From positions 4,154,001 through 4,218,000 of the forward strand of contig JACDQD010000004.1 in NCBI GenBank assembly GCA_019843655.1: a stretch of 64,000 nucleotides of DNA. Direction: 5' to 3'. The position numbers and the translations under genes were made by a program. Origin of the DNA: Lethocerus indicus (Eukaryota > Arthropoda > Insecta > Hemiptera > Belostomatidae). The stretch's first letter is position 1, and every line of letters begins with the position of its first letter. Below are positions 39,689 through 53,000 of the stretch, piece after piece. The notes below the pieces were generated by a model. It saw only the letters and a list, made by a program, of their open reading frames with translations. It was not told the origin of the DNA and did no database searches.

Positions 39689-42600
39689 ATGAATCCGGTA
39701 GCGAAGATTAAACGAAGTCGTTGGAAGCTGTATTCGATAGCGTTTGCAGGTAACCACCGATGCTACCACTATTACCCCCGGGGGCGAATGATTTATTGTG
39801 TGACGTTTGAATAATGTCCGTCAGCCAACCTGGTGTACCTGTCGACGGGCTGCGTGCTGGGTTGGCCGACGCCGGCGCTGGCCAAGCTGGGCAGGGTGAG
39901 GTTGGACGACGGCTCTTGGATAGGGGCGATATCCGGGCTGGGGGCCCTGTTCGGGACCGCCCTCATCCCCCTCGCCTCGGACACCCTCGGCCGCAAGTAC
40001 ACTCTCCTCCTCAACGCCCTCCTCTTCATCGTCTCCTGGCTCATTCTCCTTTCCTCGGCCAACGTCTACGCCATCTACGTCGGCAGGATAGTCGGCGGCC
40101 TGGGTGCAGGAGCCTCCTTCTGCGCGGTATCCGTGTACGTTGCCGAAATTGCCGATGTGAGTAATAAAAACTGCCGATGTCGAATAAGTTATACCTCATT
40201 GGTACTTAAAATATGACCATAGTTATGTTAAATAGTAGGGTTTCATTTTCCCCGCAATCAAAAAACCGAATCCTTTAATTTTTATTTTTAAAATTATCGG
40301 TTGCAAATAATTCGGCTGTAGGACCGAGTGCGAGGTGCGATGGGTTCGGTAAACGAATTGTTCGTCGGGCTGGGGATGCTGATTGAATACTGCGCCGGCC
40401 CGTTCGTGAGCTACACGGTGCTACTGGTGATCTCCCTCTGCGCTGCCCTAATCTCCGCGGTGGTCTTCCCGTTCCTACCGGAGAGCCCCTACCACCTGGT
40501 CAACCGGGGGCGGACAGAGGAGGCCAGACGTGTCTTGCGGTCGATCAGGGGAAATCCTCCGTGGAGCGTTATCGACCGCGAGATCAACATCATCCAAGTG
40601 AGTTCTATACCCACGGCTAGTTTACATTTCGAAATAATCTAAAAATCTATTCTATTAAACCGGCTACTTAGGTCCCGGCTTAATTAATTATTAATTAATG
40701 ACAATTCAGACGAACCTGGCGGCCGACAGCGCGAACGATTCGAAGAAGTCTGACTTGTTCCTGAAGCGGGGTCCGTTGAGGGCGCTGTGCCTCTGCTTGT
40801 TCCTGATGTTCTGCCAGCAGGTGACCGGCATCAACCCCATAGTGAGCATCACGCATCCCATATTCGAGATGACTCAAATGTCCCTCTCGGCCGATCTCAG
40901 TCCCATCCTCGCCACAGCGATCATCGTCGTTGCGGCCGCCTTCGCCCCTCCCCTAGTCCAAAGATTCGGCATCAAGAGTGTCTTCATAGTCTGTGGAATT
41001 ATTATGGGCATCTGCCTCGTAAGTTATTTCTACCTTAGATACGGTTTCATAAGGTTTAGACACATAATCGCATTGTCTGTACTTACTTATTAAACCCACC
41101 AAGTAACTTAGTTCCATATATGTTAACAATACTGAAGTTTCCGCTTTAAGGACAAAATTGTAGGACAATAATTGTGTGAATGACGAGGTGTTTGAATAAG
41201 GAATAACTTAAGCATCTCCGGTACATGAATATATCACGTTTCTTTCTATCTGCATTCTATTATGAATTTAAAACAATTCGAGCTGAAATCAGTCCAAACT
41301 GAATCTGTTACATAACTAATGCAAAACTCTTTACATCATACACAAATTGCTTCTATTTGTTACAATACAGCATTTAAAATTAACGGAAAATTGGGTGATT
41401 CGTTATTTTAAAATATTTCAATAATCAAAAAAGGCGAAATATGCACTAATAATTCCAATAAAAATTACTCTATTATATTTATTCCCAATAAAATGTTTTC
41501 CGTTTTGTTTTCGTTAAATAAATTTCCGTTCCAATTCACAAAGAAGCATTATGTTGAACCTTAATCTCTGACACAAAACAATATTTTGGCTTACAGCTTT
41601 TCCTAGGTATATATTTCAACCTGTTATCGGGGGGCGGTGAAGTCCCGACAGCTTCCGTATTTCCCGCCGTAATTTTAATGGTGTACAACGTGTTCTACGC
41701 AATAGGTGAGAATGCTATTTAATATCTATATTTAGTACTTAAGTACTAAACATCATCTAGTATTTAAGTATTTATAATTCTTTAAATATAAAAAGTCTTT
41801 TTTACATATATTTAATTATTCTATGGTATTATTATTTGGTAATACAATACAAACCACACATAATGAACGGACTTTACTTACAGTGAAAAGAATAACACCA
41901 ATACCAGTCTGATCAAGTTGCCGGCAAAATGCATCAACCTATAAATAATTTAAATAGTATTGGAAATAAATGGTTCCTTGCATATCTAAACAAATATTAG
42001 AAACACAATCAGTATCGCACCATATTTATGACATTGAATTCGGGAATGAATTGAATTCTGACTTCCAAATATATGATAGGAACCTGGCGTTCGGCGCATT
42101 GCTGGATAGTATAACCTGGGAACGGAAGGCGTTCGGCGTATCGAGGGATAGTATAACCTGAGAACGGAAGGCGTTCGGCGTATCGAGGGATAGTATAACC
42201 TGAGAACGGAAGGCGTTCGGCGTATCGAGGGATAGTATAACCTGAGAACGGAAGGCGTTTGGCGTATCGCGGGATAGTATAACCTGAGAACGGAAGGCGT
42301 TCGGCATATCGTATTGTACTTAATTAAAGTTCGTTTGGTGCACTTGCACCTATTCACTAGCGCCCCCTTGAGTGTGGTGCGGAAATGTACTTAACTAAAT
42401 TTCGTTGGGTGCACTTGTACCGATAAACTGGCGCCCCCTGAGGGTGGTGCGGAAATGTACTTAACTAAAGTTCGTTGGGTGCACTTGTACCGATAAACTG
42501 GCGCCCCCTGAGTGTGGTGCGGAAATGTACTTAACTAAAGTTCGTTGGGTGCACTTGTACCGATAAACTGGCGCCCCCTGAGTGTGGTGCGGAAATGTAC

Positions 42601-43597
42601 TTAACTAAAGTTCGTTGGATGGACTTGCACGGGTTAACTAGCGCCCCCCTAAGTGTGGTGCGGAAATGTACTTAACTAATGTTCGTTGGATGAACTTGCA
42701 CCGGTTAACTAGCGCCCACCTGAGTGTGGTGCGGAAATGTACTTAACTAAAGTTCTTTGGGCGCACTTTCACCGATTAACTAGATTACTAGAAATACAAT
42801 TTTTTCAATAAAGTTTGGAACGACAGGAAAACTTTTATGATCGTAAATACACAATACCAGATAGGTTTCCTGTCATATATTTGGAAGTCAGGACCTAATA
42901 GTTGTGACCAGTTGTCTGAACAAATAAATAAATTTGACCGATTAAGACTTAAGCCAATTAACAAAATCCCTCCCAACCCAAATAAGACAAACTACACACA
43001 CAAAAACACAATAACAAGACACGTATATATACACACACGACAAATAGACAACTACCACAGTACAAGTGATAGTGACAGTGCAGAGAGGATGCCCAAAAAA
43101 CATCCAAAGTGCCAAAGTGACTAACACCGCTACTGAAGATGGCGAGCAGCCGTAACCGTAGCAAAAGACCAAATCAGCGAGCGGAGATAGTAAATCTACG
43201 GTACTCTAACCCCTCGCAGACCACAAAACAGGTATTCTAAATTATACATGTAGGTATACTATGTATTTGTGTTGTTGTGGATGTAGGAATAGGGCCACTG
43301 CCGTGGACTATTGTCGCCGAAATGTTCCCGCCACACCTGAAAGGAGTGGCCAACTGCATCGTTGGCTTCTTCTCCTGGTTACTGGCTTTCGTCGCCATCA
43401 AGTACTTCCACAACATCATCGACGTCCTTGGCTCCTACCCCGTCTTCCTCTTCATGGGCGTCGTCTCCTGCGTCTGCATGACCGAAGTTTGGTTCGTCCT
43501 TCCGGACACGCGGGGCATGTCCCTTGCCGATATCCAGAAACGGCTCGACGGTAAGAAGTTGAAGCGCAGGAAGAAGGCGAACAACGGCCCAGTTTGA
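39689..43597 (+). CDS. Sugar transporter Tret1-like, tandem copy C
   Basis: Exons 39689-39749, 39825-40156, 40322-40597, 40710-41018, 41597-41705 and 43287-43597 close in phase to 465 residues. Landmarks: STGCVLGWPTPALAKL, SDTLGRKYTLL, LPESPYHLV, CQQVTGINPIVSITHPIF, IGPLPW and LPDTRGMSLADIQ. The QQ pair of helix 7 is kept, so this is a canonical sugar transporter. The first exon is MNPVAKIKRSRWKLYSIAFA; intron 1 is only 75 bases, against 0.8-1.15 kb in the other copies. The last intron (about 1.6 kb) has been invaded by a minisatellite-bearing repeat element. The short C-terminal tail is very basic (KKLKRRKKANN). Exons look intact. Confidence 0.88.
42087..42308. repeat. 42-bp minisatellite, short array
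   Basis: About five units of the 42-bp repeat containing AACGGAAGGCGTTCGGCG, with variants CGAGGG and CGCGGG at the unit junction. It is the same unit as the long array at 55,261. Confidence 0.9.
42316..42785. repeat. 70-bp minisatellite
   Basis: About six and a half units of 70-71 bp, each containing TGGTGCGGAAATGTACTTAA and a GCGCCCCC core; outer units are more diverged than central ones. A single remnant follows the long 42-bp array near 56,265. Confidence 0.88.
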
Positions 43598-46079
43598 CCG
43601 ATCAGGAAGGTGAAGAAGAATCTGTGATAATAGGCCACATTAGTTTGAGTGATTGCGAATTTTCGAACGTTTTCCTCTCGGTTCATTAACCAGGGCCTGT
43701 CTGGAATTGAAACAGCATTTTCGTACAGAAATGCGTTTGTCTATTATGTGGTATCGTAGTGTAGCTAAATTAGTTGGCACTCTACCAAACTATGTACTTA
43801 TAACTCTCTATAGACGTCTCCTAACCAAGGAAGTATTAAGAATATTTTCACTTTTAGGAATTCTTTATAGCTTACATTATTTTCAAAAATTAACTCCTCA
43901 GACCTTCTGTAAGAAATTATATATAATTGTATTTATATTATATGTTTTCTTCGTGACAAGCACAGAATGAAGAGTGAAACACAGTTGTGCCAGCCGTTTG
44001 TTACTGTCTGTCGCTAATGTGCCGATGGTTTGTTTCTGTAACAAAATTATTACTTCGGCAAACAGTTATTTTAGGAAAATAGCTTTTTAATACTCATTTA
44101 CTCTCACATAATTGCGTTATTTATTTTTAGTTTCTTACTTTTTAAATATATTTCTGTTTCAATATGAATTCGAAAGCATTTCTGGAGTTTTGTACTATTA
44201 AAGATTATATGTATATTTTTAGCTTAGTTAGTTTCGTCTAGAATTCACAATATAGTATTTTTGCGATGAAGAAACCAGTAGGTTTCTACTAGGTTTCTTC
44301 AGCAAAAGATTCACTGATGCCAACCGGACGAGAGAATGAACTAAACAACTAAATATTTTTGCTCCATAATACATGTAATACATGTTCATTTATAAAAGAA
44401 ATGATGGTCTGTCACCATTCGCGTATTGTGGTCCAATGGTAGATCTGGTTTGTCATTGAGCCAGAGAAGTATCTTACTAACCCTCATAGACAACCCCCCC
44501 CTCCCATATAACGATTTTTACCACAAATTTATTCGCCTAAAAATAGTCCAGGCGAATGTTTCCTGCCCTGTTAAAGACTATAAAAACCTGGGCAATTAGA
44601 AATTAAACAATACTTGTAGCTATTAGATTAGGCAAATCGTTTTTGCCCATTAAACCCGGTGGAATGAGCTTATTCCAAAATAAAACTTTACCCAAGAAAT
44701 AGTATAACCGATTGGGGTGAGGCTCACAATCTGTGCGGGGTGATAGCCTTTGTTCTGCCTCCAATTACTAGTAGCATAGATTGTAATAATTTTTTTACGG
44801 ATATGATGTAAGACGCAGCTAGCAACTCATTATATTAATTGAAACGCGATTCTGTTTTATTTATTAGACTCACTTTTGTAAATAAAATGTACTGTAGACA
44901 ATTGTTGTCTTATGCTTGTCTGTGGGAAATGGTGAAGAGGGCGCGACAGATTTCAGTTTTCGAATAGGATTAATTGATTGCCGAAAAACGTCGCGTTAAA
45001 TAATTTTATTTTGTTTTGAGGACGGCATAAATTTGTGCAGGTAAGTACACAGTTGTTCTACAATCTCTACGGTTTTGAAGCGCGTGGATATTTGGTGAAG
45101 TTTAGCTCATACTGTGAAAACTAATGCGCGTTAAAACTACACTAGACTGATGAAAGTCATAGAGTGGGGTCGGTCTCTGATGCGCTGATGGTGTGCGCAG
45201 TTGATTCATTGCAAGTTATTTCCGTTAGTTTGAGCCATTATATCGCAGTTGTGTGTCGGTTCATGCAAATATCCTCCAGAAAATCCTTATTAAAATGGAC
45301 TCTATGGTTCCAGCTACGTTCAGAGTGTACTTCGCCACGTTTGGAGGTAAACAATCAATTCGTCATTCATTCGTCCGCGTCAATTACGTCACAGTTAAGT
45401 GACCGTTTTCCCAAACGTGATAACGTGATAAATGCCGATGAATCCGCTGGATGCCGTATTTTTCCTGTTTTTCTGTGGTCGCTACTTTCAGAATTTATGA
45501 GTTTTAGTTCGGAAACACGGAATCAAGAAATCAGTTTACGTATTGTTAAATATATAGATTCATTTTCCTGTTAGTACTGCTTGTTAAATCCTAATTGAGG
45601 GAGGCTTTCTGTAACAAGCTGTATTTCTTTTGTAACATAGTGCTTGTCAATAATGTTGATTGCCGTTGAAGCATCGCGGCAGCACTCCCACTTCACTGTT
45701 AAAACTTCTAGACGAATTGTGAGTCCAACCCTCGTGGACCTCAAATCACACAATTTACCATCTCGAATAACTTAGTACTCTATTACTTTTCCCGGTGATC
45801 AATATAATTTTGTTTAATATATCCCACTATATGATGGGAAGATAAAATACTTTTGAATTTCAAATAAATACATCGCAGTTTATTTCCCTTCGAGTACACT
45901 GATTTCTTGACCACTAATCTCTCGACATTGTCGCCTTAGTGGTTAATCTCTGTTGTTGATAAAAAGGTAATGGAAAAATGACGTGGACTGTGATAACGAA
46001 TAACTCATTGTGTCGATTAAAAAAGTTTAATAAATAATTTTCCGCATTCACCGCCATTTTGATTCAAATACTTATTTAG
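43598..46079. other. Spacer between transporter copies C and D
   Basis: No supported coding exon. A strong donor (GTGCAG|GTAAGT) at about 45,041 could end an untranslated first exon of copy D. A 136-codon open frame at 45,164 lacks protein features. The rest is AT-rich. Confidence 0.45.
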
Positions 46080-49000
46080 ATGGAACCATCGGGTGAAATC
46101 CAACGATCAAGGTCCAGTCTGTACATTGTCACGATTGCAGGTAACGATCTTTATTAAATTCGACCGATTTCAACTTTATCTTAAGTTCAACGGACATCAT
46201 TCAGAGCCTTTTCCGTAACCGAACTCATTCTATTACCCTCGATTAAAACTGCTAAAAGCTGCTTTGTATCTGCAATAACGATCTTCGGGTCACCGACGAT
46301 TGTACCGGAAGACAGAGTTTTAAGCCGGCGAGTCTTAAGTTGGCCAAGATGGCCGGCCTCCGGAAGAAATCGAACGCAGCCACTATATGTCTCAAAATAT
46401 ACCCGCAGAAGGCAACTCCTTGCCTATGGGCCTCGGGGTTAGACGGCGGTTTACCACCTCCTTTCGGGATGAACCCGAGGAGGCTAACCTTACAGGGGCG
46501 TTGTAAAGGACGGTTAACAAATTCGGGCTACTCGAGTATACTCTTTTATTACAGCTACTTGGAGGTAGACCATTTCTGAAGCTTTGTTCTCCTTCATTGG
46601 ATCGACGCCCGCGGTTATATCTTCATCATGGAATAGTTCCGAACGGGGGCAGAGTACGCAATGTTGATTTCGATCGATTCAAGTTGGGAGCTCGTCATCT
46701 TCGGGGGTTCTTCACGGATTAGTACTTACCGGCGTCCCTCCTGCGTCATGGTGTGCGCCTCCTCTCGCCTCGAGGTCGGAACCTTCTGTTGCGCACGTTT
46801 GTCCATGACGAACTTGTAATAAACTCCACGGATCCGAATGTCCAACCGTCCGATTGCTCACTTACTGAATGAAGTAGAAAAGAGAAGATAAAAAGGTATC
46901 GATATGTGCACAGGCTGCTTGCTGTATCTTTCGAGCGGGAGCGTGATAGGGTGGCCTTCGCCGATTGTGGCCAAGTTCGCGGGCATCTACTCGGATGAGG
47001 AGCTCTCCTGGGTGGCCTCGATTAGCGGCCTGGGCGCCGCTCTGGGGCCGGCCCTCGTCGGGGCCACCCTCGACAATCTGGGCCGCAAGCCCACCGTCCT
47101 CTTGGACCTCGCCCTATTCCTCATATCCTGGACAGTACTCCTCTCCTCCTCCGCCCTCTACGCAATCTTCGTCGCCAGGTTCATCGCCGGAATCGCTCTT
47201 GGCGCCTCATTCTGCATTATGTCCGCCTACATCTCTGAAATTGCCAACGTGAGTTAAACCCCATAATATTTGATGTTAAAACGCCTATTAGTGAAATTCC
47301 ACGAATCCTCGTTAAATGTCCAGAAAGGTGGTATTTCTGAAAACTGAGAAAATTTAAATTTTATATGCGCGATGTTTTAAATATTTTATCATATCGATAT
47401 GAATTTCATTAAGCTAATCTGGAAGAAAATCCGGGTTTGGAAACCAGGAATATCTACCATTCTCTTTGTCCATTAAACGACATATACCACTCAAATATTG
47501 CTAGTGAAATAAATCTGGTACATACAACATTTTTAGAATATACTCTAGTCTACAGTCTTGTTGAACATCATTTTGTACCATATTTCTGCCCAGCGCGTAC
47601 CAAATCTGTTATATGGTCGTAGAACATCCATACGTTATTCTGTGTATATTTCTAATCTATAATAGCGATCCTTTCTGCGGTCAGGACAAAGTGAGAGGAA
47701 GTATGGGGGCGGTGAACGAGACGTTCACGACTCTGGGTTTGCTGATACAGTACTGCGTTGGGCCTTTCGTAAGCTACCGAGTGCTGAGCGCGGTGTCGCT
47801 GTGCGTGGGCCTCTTGTTCGGGCTGGTTTTCATTTGGATGCCCGAGAGTCCCTACCACTTGATCAACAAGGGCCGACACTCAGAAGCCAGGCGGGCCCTA
47901 AATTGGCTCAGGGGAAATCCGCCCGAACACATTATCGATGACGAAATGAACGCCATACAAGTGAGTATAGTGAGCCCGGCACTTCCACTCTTCAAAGTAA
48001 AGATTAAACGTTATTTTCACTCATATGAAACATTTCTAAGATGAAACAAATATTAGAAAAAATTACGAATGAATCCCCTAAAATTAAAAAAGATCGCAAA
48101 TGTCCCTGCATTGTCTGCAAGTAATTTTCGGCGCGAAAGAGATTACACTTTTTAAAACAGAGACAAATATAATTCAGTAACACAAATGATACAATCTTAC
48201 CACGAGAAACCGTGTGCCCACACTCGGTGGTTCTATCCCCCTCCCGACAAGAGAATAACCCGTCCATTGCGGTAACCGTAAACGTTACCCCCTCAGCTTC
48301 CACTAACTGACTTGCATTTGCAGAGAACTTTGTCTGAGGAGAGTAATAGAAATACGAGGAGAAGTGACATAATCAGGAAGAAAGGCCCGGCCAAGGCATT
48401 GTTCATTTGCATCTTTATTATGATCTGCATGGAGCTGAGCGGTTTGGATATTGTTGTCAACTATACCCAGCCGATATTCGAGATGGCGCACATGTCCGTG
48501 TCGGCCGAAATGAGCCCTATCTATGTCGGACTGGTGAGCGTATTTTCGGCGGCGTTGGCCTCGCCGCTGGTCTTCAGGTTTGGCATGAAAAATATTCTCA
48601 TCCTATCGGGCACCGGCATGGCCATCTGTATGGTTAGTGTAGAACTCAATTCCTATCTAATATTGAATACAGAAAGTTTAGCATCCCTTAAAAGACAGAT
48701 TTTAACATTTCAGATACTGTTGGGAGTGTACTTCAGCCTGCTGTCCACAGGTAGAGACATCTCGTCTTATTCGTTCCTTCCGGTAGTCATATTGATGGTG
48801 TACAACTTCTTTTTCGCGATTGGTGAGTACCTCACAGTTGTTTGTTTCTACTACTCCAATGGAATTTCTTTTAAATTCCATTCGGTTGATAAATATTCGT
48901 ACACAAATTAAATTCCTCCCCTAAAGTGTTTAGATTTATCCTTATTTAACTTGTTAACAGGTATAGGACCACTTCCGTGGGCAATCACGGCGGAGATGTT

Positions 49001-49256
49001 GCCCCTCCATCTGAAGGACGTCGGCAGTTTTATAGTTGGAACGTTCACTTGGCTTTTGACGTTCGCTTTTGTGAAGTCCTACGAGAATTTCAAAACTCTC
49101 TTCGGAGCCCACGTTGTCTTTCTGTTTCTGGGCATAGCCACCGTCTTGGGTATGCTCGTTGTCTGGTTCATACTGCCGGACACGCGTGGCATGTCGCTTA
49201 ACGACATACAGGAGCGTCTCGATGGCAGACAGCGAAGGTTGATAACGGACGACTAA
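46080..49256 (+). CDS. Sugar transporter Tret1-like, tandem copy D
   Basis: Exons 46080-46140, 46914-47248, 47685-47960, 48324-48632, 48714-48822 and 48961-49256 close in phase to 461 residues, the shortest of the four. Landmarks: LSSGSVIGWPSPIVAKF, DNLGRKPTV, MPESPYHLI, GIGPLPW and LPDTRGMSLNDIQ. Helix 7 reads CMELSGLDIVVNYTQPIF: the QQ pair is replaced by Met-Glu, placing an acidic residue in the usual sugar pocket, so a changed substrate or coupling is possible. The first exon is MEPSGEIQRSRSSLYIVTIA. Exon lengths 3 to 5 (276, 309, 109) equal those of copies A and C exactly, so copies A, C and D are closer in structure than B. Nothing suggests a pseudogene. Confidence 0.88.
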
Positions 49257-50065
49257 AGAAAAGAACAATCTAAATACACCGCATAATAGTTTTAATGAAT
49301 ATGTAAGTTATTAACCTCCTTAGACTGTGCTACTGTTGTATCCATTACAAGCTTACGGAAAGAGGGACCGCTCTCTTGTTCTCCCTATTCTCTTCTGTGT
49401 AAACAGCGCTATTCGTTCTGTAATCTATGATATTGCTTAAGCCTGTATTAAAGTATTTTCTTTTTTAAGAAACGTTTGTTTCGATTTGCCAAATATAACT
49501 TGCATATAAAACATTTTGTAAGATATTTATATTTTGTAAGAATTTTTGTACTATATTTTAAAAATTTAATAATACTATAATAAAATATATTATGCACGAT
49601 TGATGAAAGAATTTTCCTCCTATTAAAACTTTCACTAGTAATTAAATCGAAGGGATCTGCGTAAGCTCCAGAAAAACCCAAAAATGAAAATTAATTTAAT
49701 GTCTGGAGTAACATTTTGCATTCCACTAAAAAGTAAAGTTTGAACTTAAATAACTCACGCATTTTAATATTAAACTATAACATCGTACATGAATATAAAT
49801 CAAGAGTATTCTGTTACATAATTTTCCTTTTTTATTTTACGATGCAATTTGAAGATGCAACTGGTAATTTATCATTTTTTCTTTTTATTCTTTCCACCTT
49901 CCTTGACCTGATTTTTCTTTCCTTTTCCTGTTTCCTTGGCTACGTTTTCGGTTATCGCCGGCTGGGGGAACAGCCTTTCGAAGAACCTTTCAGAAATATT
50001 TAAAATTAGTCACTGTGCAACTGAAGTACTGCACGGTCAATAAACGCCTATAGAATGATCTATAA
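49257..50065. other. AT-rich spacer
   Basis: Convergent spacer between transporter D and the lysine-rich gene. No supported exon; the open frames here are AT-rich chance frames. Confidence 0.5.
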
Positions 50066-53000
50066 TTACTTGTCATCGACAGAGTCAGACAGTGGCAGTA
50101 TGAAAATATCTTTTGCCATCGCTTTTCTGTTTTCAAGCATCCCACGCATTTTCTCTTCCTGAGTCGGTTTCAATAAAGCTTCGGGGAGCTCTTCTCCTTT
50201 ACCTTTCTTTCCATCATTATCTTTGCCTTTCCCTCTCTTCTTATCTTTCTTTCCCTTCTTTTTCTCGGTTACTCCGTCGCCGCCTAAAAGAAAATGAAAT
50301 GCGCTGCATCAGATGTTAACAAGTTGCTCTTAGTACGTCTGATCCTCACCTGCGAGCGTAAGGTACATAATAATACTTAATGGTAGTGTAGAGAATTTGC
50401 TTTGGTTTTGTTCTGCCAGCAAACGTAGTAGCATCCACAGATAAATATCTCGACATGAATTTCCCCTCTAACGATGACTGCATTCATGAGAATGAATCGA
50501 TAATTGCTCAGTAATCCGGCTCTAAAGAAATGGATCGGATAATAAAATTTACCCTGTTTTTCAACTTCGACTTCTGGCGGCTTGATCAGTTTCGGTTGAT
50601 TGATATGGTCCAGGACTTGCAAGGGTATGATTTCAGGCGGTTTCGAATAGATCGTCTTCACGACGTCGTAGACGAACCTATTGGCTAATCTGTGAAGAAG
50701 ATCAATAAAGCATATTTTCATTTTCAAATTATTGAATGTTGGATTATAACACATATTGTATTTTTAGGCAACGAACACTTACAGTCCGTAAAGTGTTTCA
50801 GCGAGGAACAGAAGATCCCTGTCCCGGCTACTGCCCATTTCAAGTGAGGAGTCTGAATCAGATGAACCTTCACAAATACCATTATATTCCTTACTGATTT
50901 TCGATATTTTACTGTCTTTCCTACTTCCCTGGTATTACAAATTTGAATTAGAATATTAAATCAACTTAACGCCGAAACACAATAGTCATTTCCAGGCGAA
51001 TGATAATAATATACTCCCGTAAATACTTCCATATACTCTTGACACGGTTCAATTCTTAACACTGCAGTAATATTTGCCGCTGAAAGGATGCTTCGCCTCG
51101 AGACGATCGTCTCACTCAAATGAAAAGATCGCAGTATATTTATTACACCGGTGATAATGAGAACCCGAAACTGGCGAAACCCTCCAGTGACTCTATCAGT
51201 GAACGGTTTCAGATCTCCCCGTAAATACCTTGGTCTGGAAGTTATTTACTCGAGAAAGTGTGTTTCGGGGCGAGTTATCCTCCTTCAAGCTGAGACCATC
51301 TGTTTTTCCTCTGCTGTCCCACTGGCCTCTCGCGTTTCCTCAACATTCTTACTGTCAGCTGGACCAATCGTCATTTTCTCGAGATGTAAACGTTTCGGGT
51401 GAGGAATCTTGCCTTTCCTGTCGGCCATCATGTCCCCCGCTTTGATCAACATCCGGTCAACGGTCGCGAACATTTCTTCCCTCGTTGGGCTATGTACTTG
51501 AGACAAACAGAAATTAAAATACGTTAATAATTTGATCCGATGAACAAAAACTATTATTTTTTGCTTCCGACGTTTCGGAAATCTTACTGGTTCCATCATC
51601 AGGGTCCGACTCAAGGACTGTCAATGCGGGAAAAATCGGGGGTCAATCCCCGACAACCGAAGTTCTTGCCACTGTATTACGTGAACGTACCGGAAGAACT
51701 TGGTTTTATCCATTGAGTCAATTTAATTATAGTGTCGACTAATTATTATAATTACACAATCTAAAAAAAATGGACTACTGGAGCGCTCAAAATTCAACAT
51801 TTGAGCTATTACTTTTATTAATTATTTATAATTATTTGGGCAATTAATCAATGAGGAAAATATTTTTATTTTCCGAACCAACCTGCTATGTATTTCAGTA
51901 TGAATATGAACCAAACAATAATCATTCTTTGATTCTTTCTCTTCATTTCATTAATCCTGGCCTGACGCAGTGCCTCGCAAAGAATGTCCAATATCCAAAA
52001 TGACGATAGGTTGATCTCGTAGTCGTCAATTCCAATTATTTCTCCAAGTCGCCTAGCAGGCATTTGTTCGTCATTAAGAACAATTAAATAATTATATAAA
52101 CCGTATTAAAATGATAACCTATTGAGTTTCGCCAGGGTCATTATCATTTCTTTAATAATATCTACTTTGTAATAAGAGTAATAAATATTCTAGTAATAAT
52201 ACTTGCTCTTATCAGCTACCACTACACTATAACTTCGGTGGAATCTAACCCTCTATAATCCTGTTGCGACAGGATACTGTTAGTGTCTAATTTTATATAT
52301 TACTAATGGAATGCTACTGATGACAGCCAGAAACCATAACCGTTCTACCTTTGGACCAAACAATTTTCGAACCTTTTCCAATCTCTGGCTTATAATTATA
52401 AAAGCCTTAAAAAGATGGCAGTATCAGTACCGGTTCGCGAAATTCCGGTCGGGGGATTTTTCATTAAAAGACGAGGAACGCTCTGGACGTCCAGTGGAGG
52501 TTGATGATGACCGAATAAAGGCCATTATTGATTCGGACCGCCATAGTTCAACAAGGGACATTGCAGAGAAGCTGAATGTATCTTATACGTGCATTCAAAA
52601 CCATCTACGGCTTCTCTGTGCAAAGATGTTGTACTTAAATATAGGTACAACGCCGCTTGTTGGTGAATTCCGCAATTACTTAGTTGTCAACCCAATATAT
52701 AATCGTCGAATGTTTCACCATTGGGGAAGCCCCTACGCTGCATTTCGGGCGCAAGACTTACTGCAGAGATTCGAGGGGTTGGAGACGGCTGAAATCCGGT
52801 AGCTTAGTCTTGGAAAGGGGCTCCAGGTTGAGGTTCTGAGCGAGGACCAGCGTCAGCCTCGAGTTATGTGTGCCCTCGTCAACCATGACCGACGGGTACT
52901 TGGCCGGAGGGCGTCCGTCCCTCCAACTCCGAGTCATGTTCTCGTCCACCTCCACCTCCACCTCCACCTCCACCTCCGGTTCCACATCGGTGCCGGCTCC

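Larger units (their letters stand above)
42054..43150. mobile_element. Minisatellite-bearing dispersed element, copy 1 (transporter C last intron)
   Basis: Order: a segment reading TGACTTCCAAATATATGATA, about five and a half 42-bp units (42,087-42,308), about six and a half 70-bp units (42,316-42,785), then about 360 bases of unique sequence ending GGCGAGCAGCCG. The left segment recurs inverted at 42,857-42,893, so the arrays sit inside an imperfect inverted repeat of about 30 bp. The unique part and the 42-bp unit recur at 55,261-56,670. Inverted repeats around central minisatellites with no coding capacity resemble non-autonomous Helentron/DINE-type or foldback elements; which one is inference. 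Confidence 0.6.

Noticed and set aside
45164..45574. 136-codon plus-strand frame
   Set aside because: No recognisable domain, mixed composition, and no matching exon nearby.
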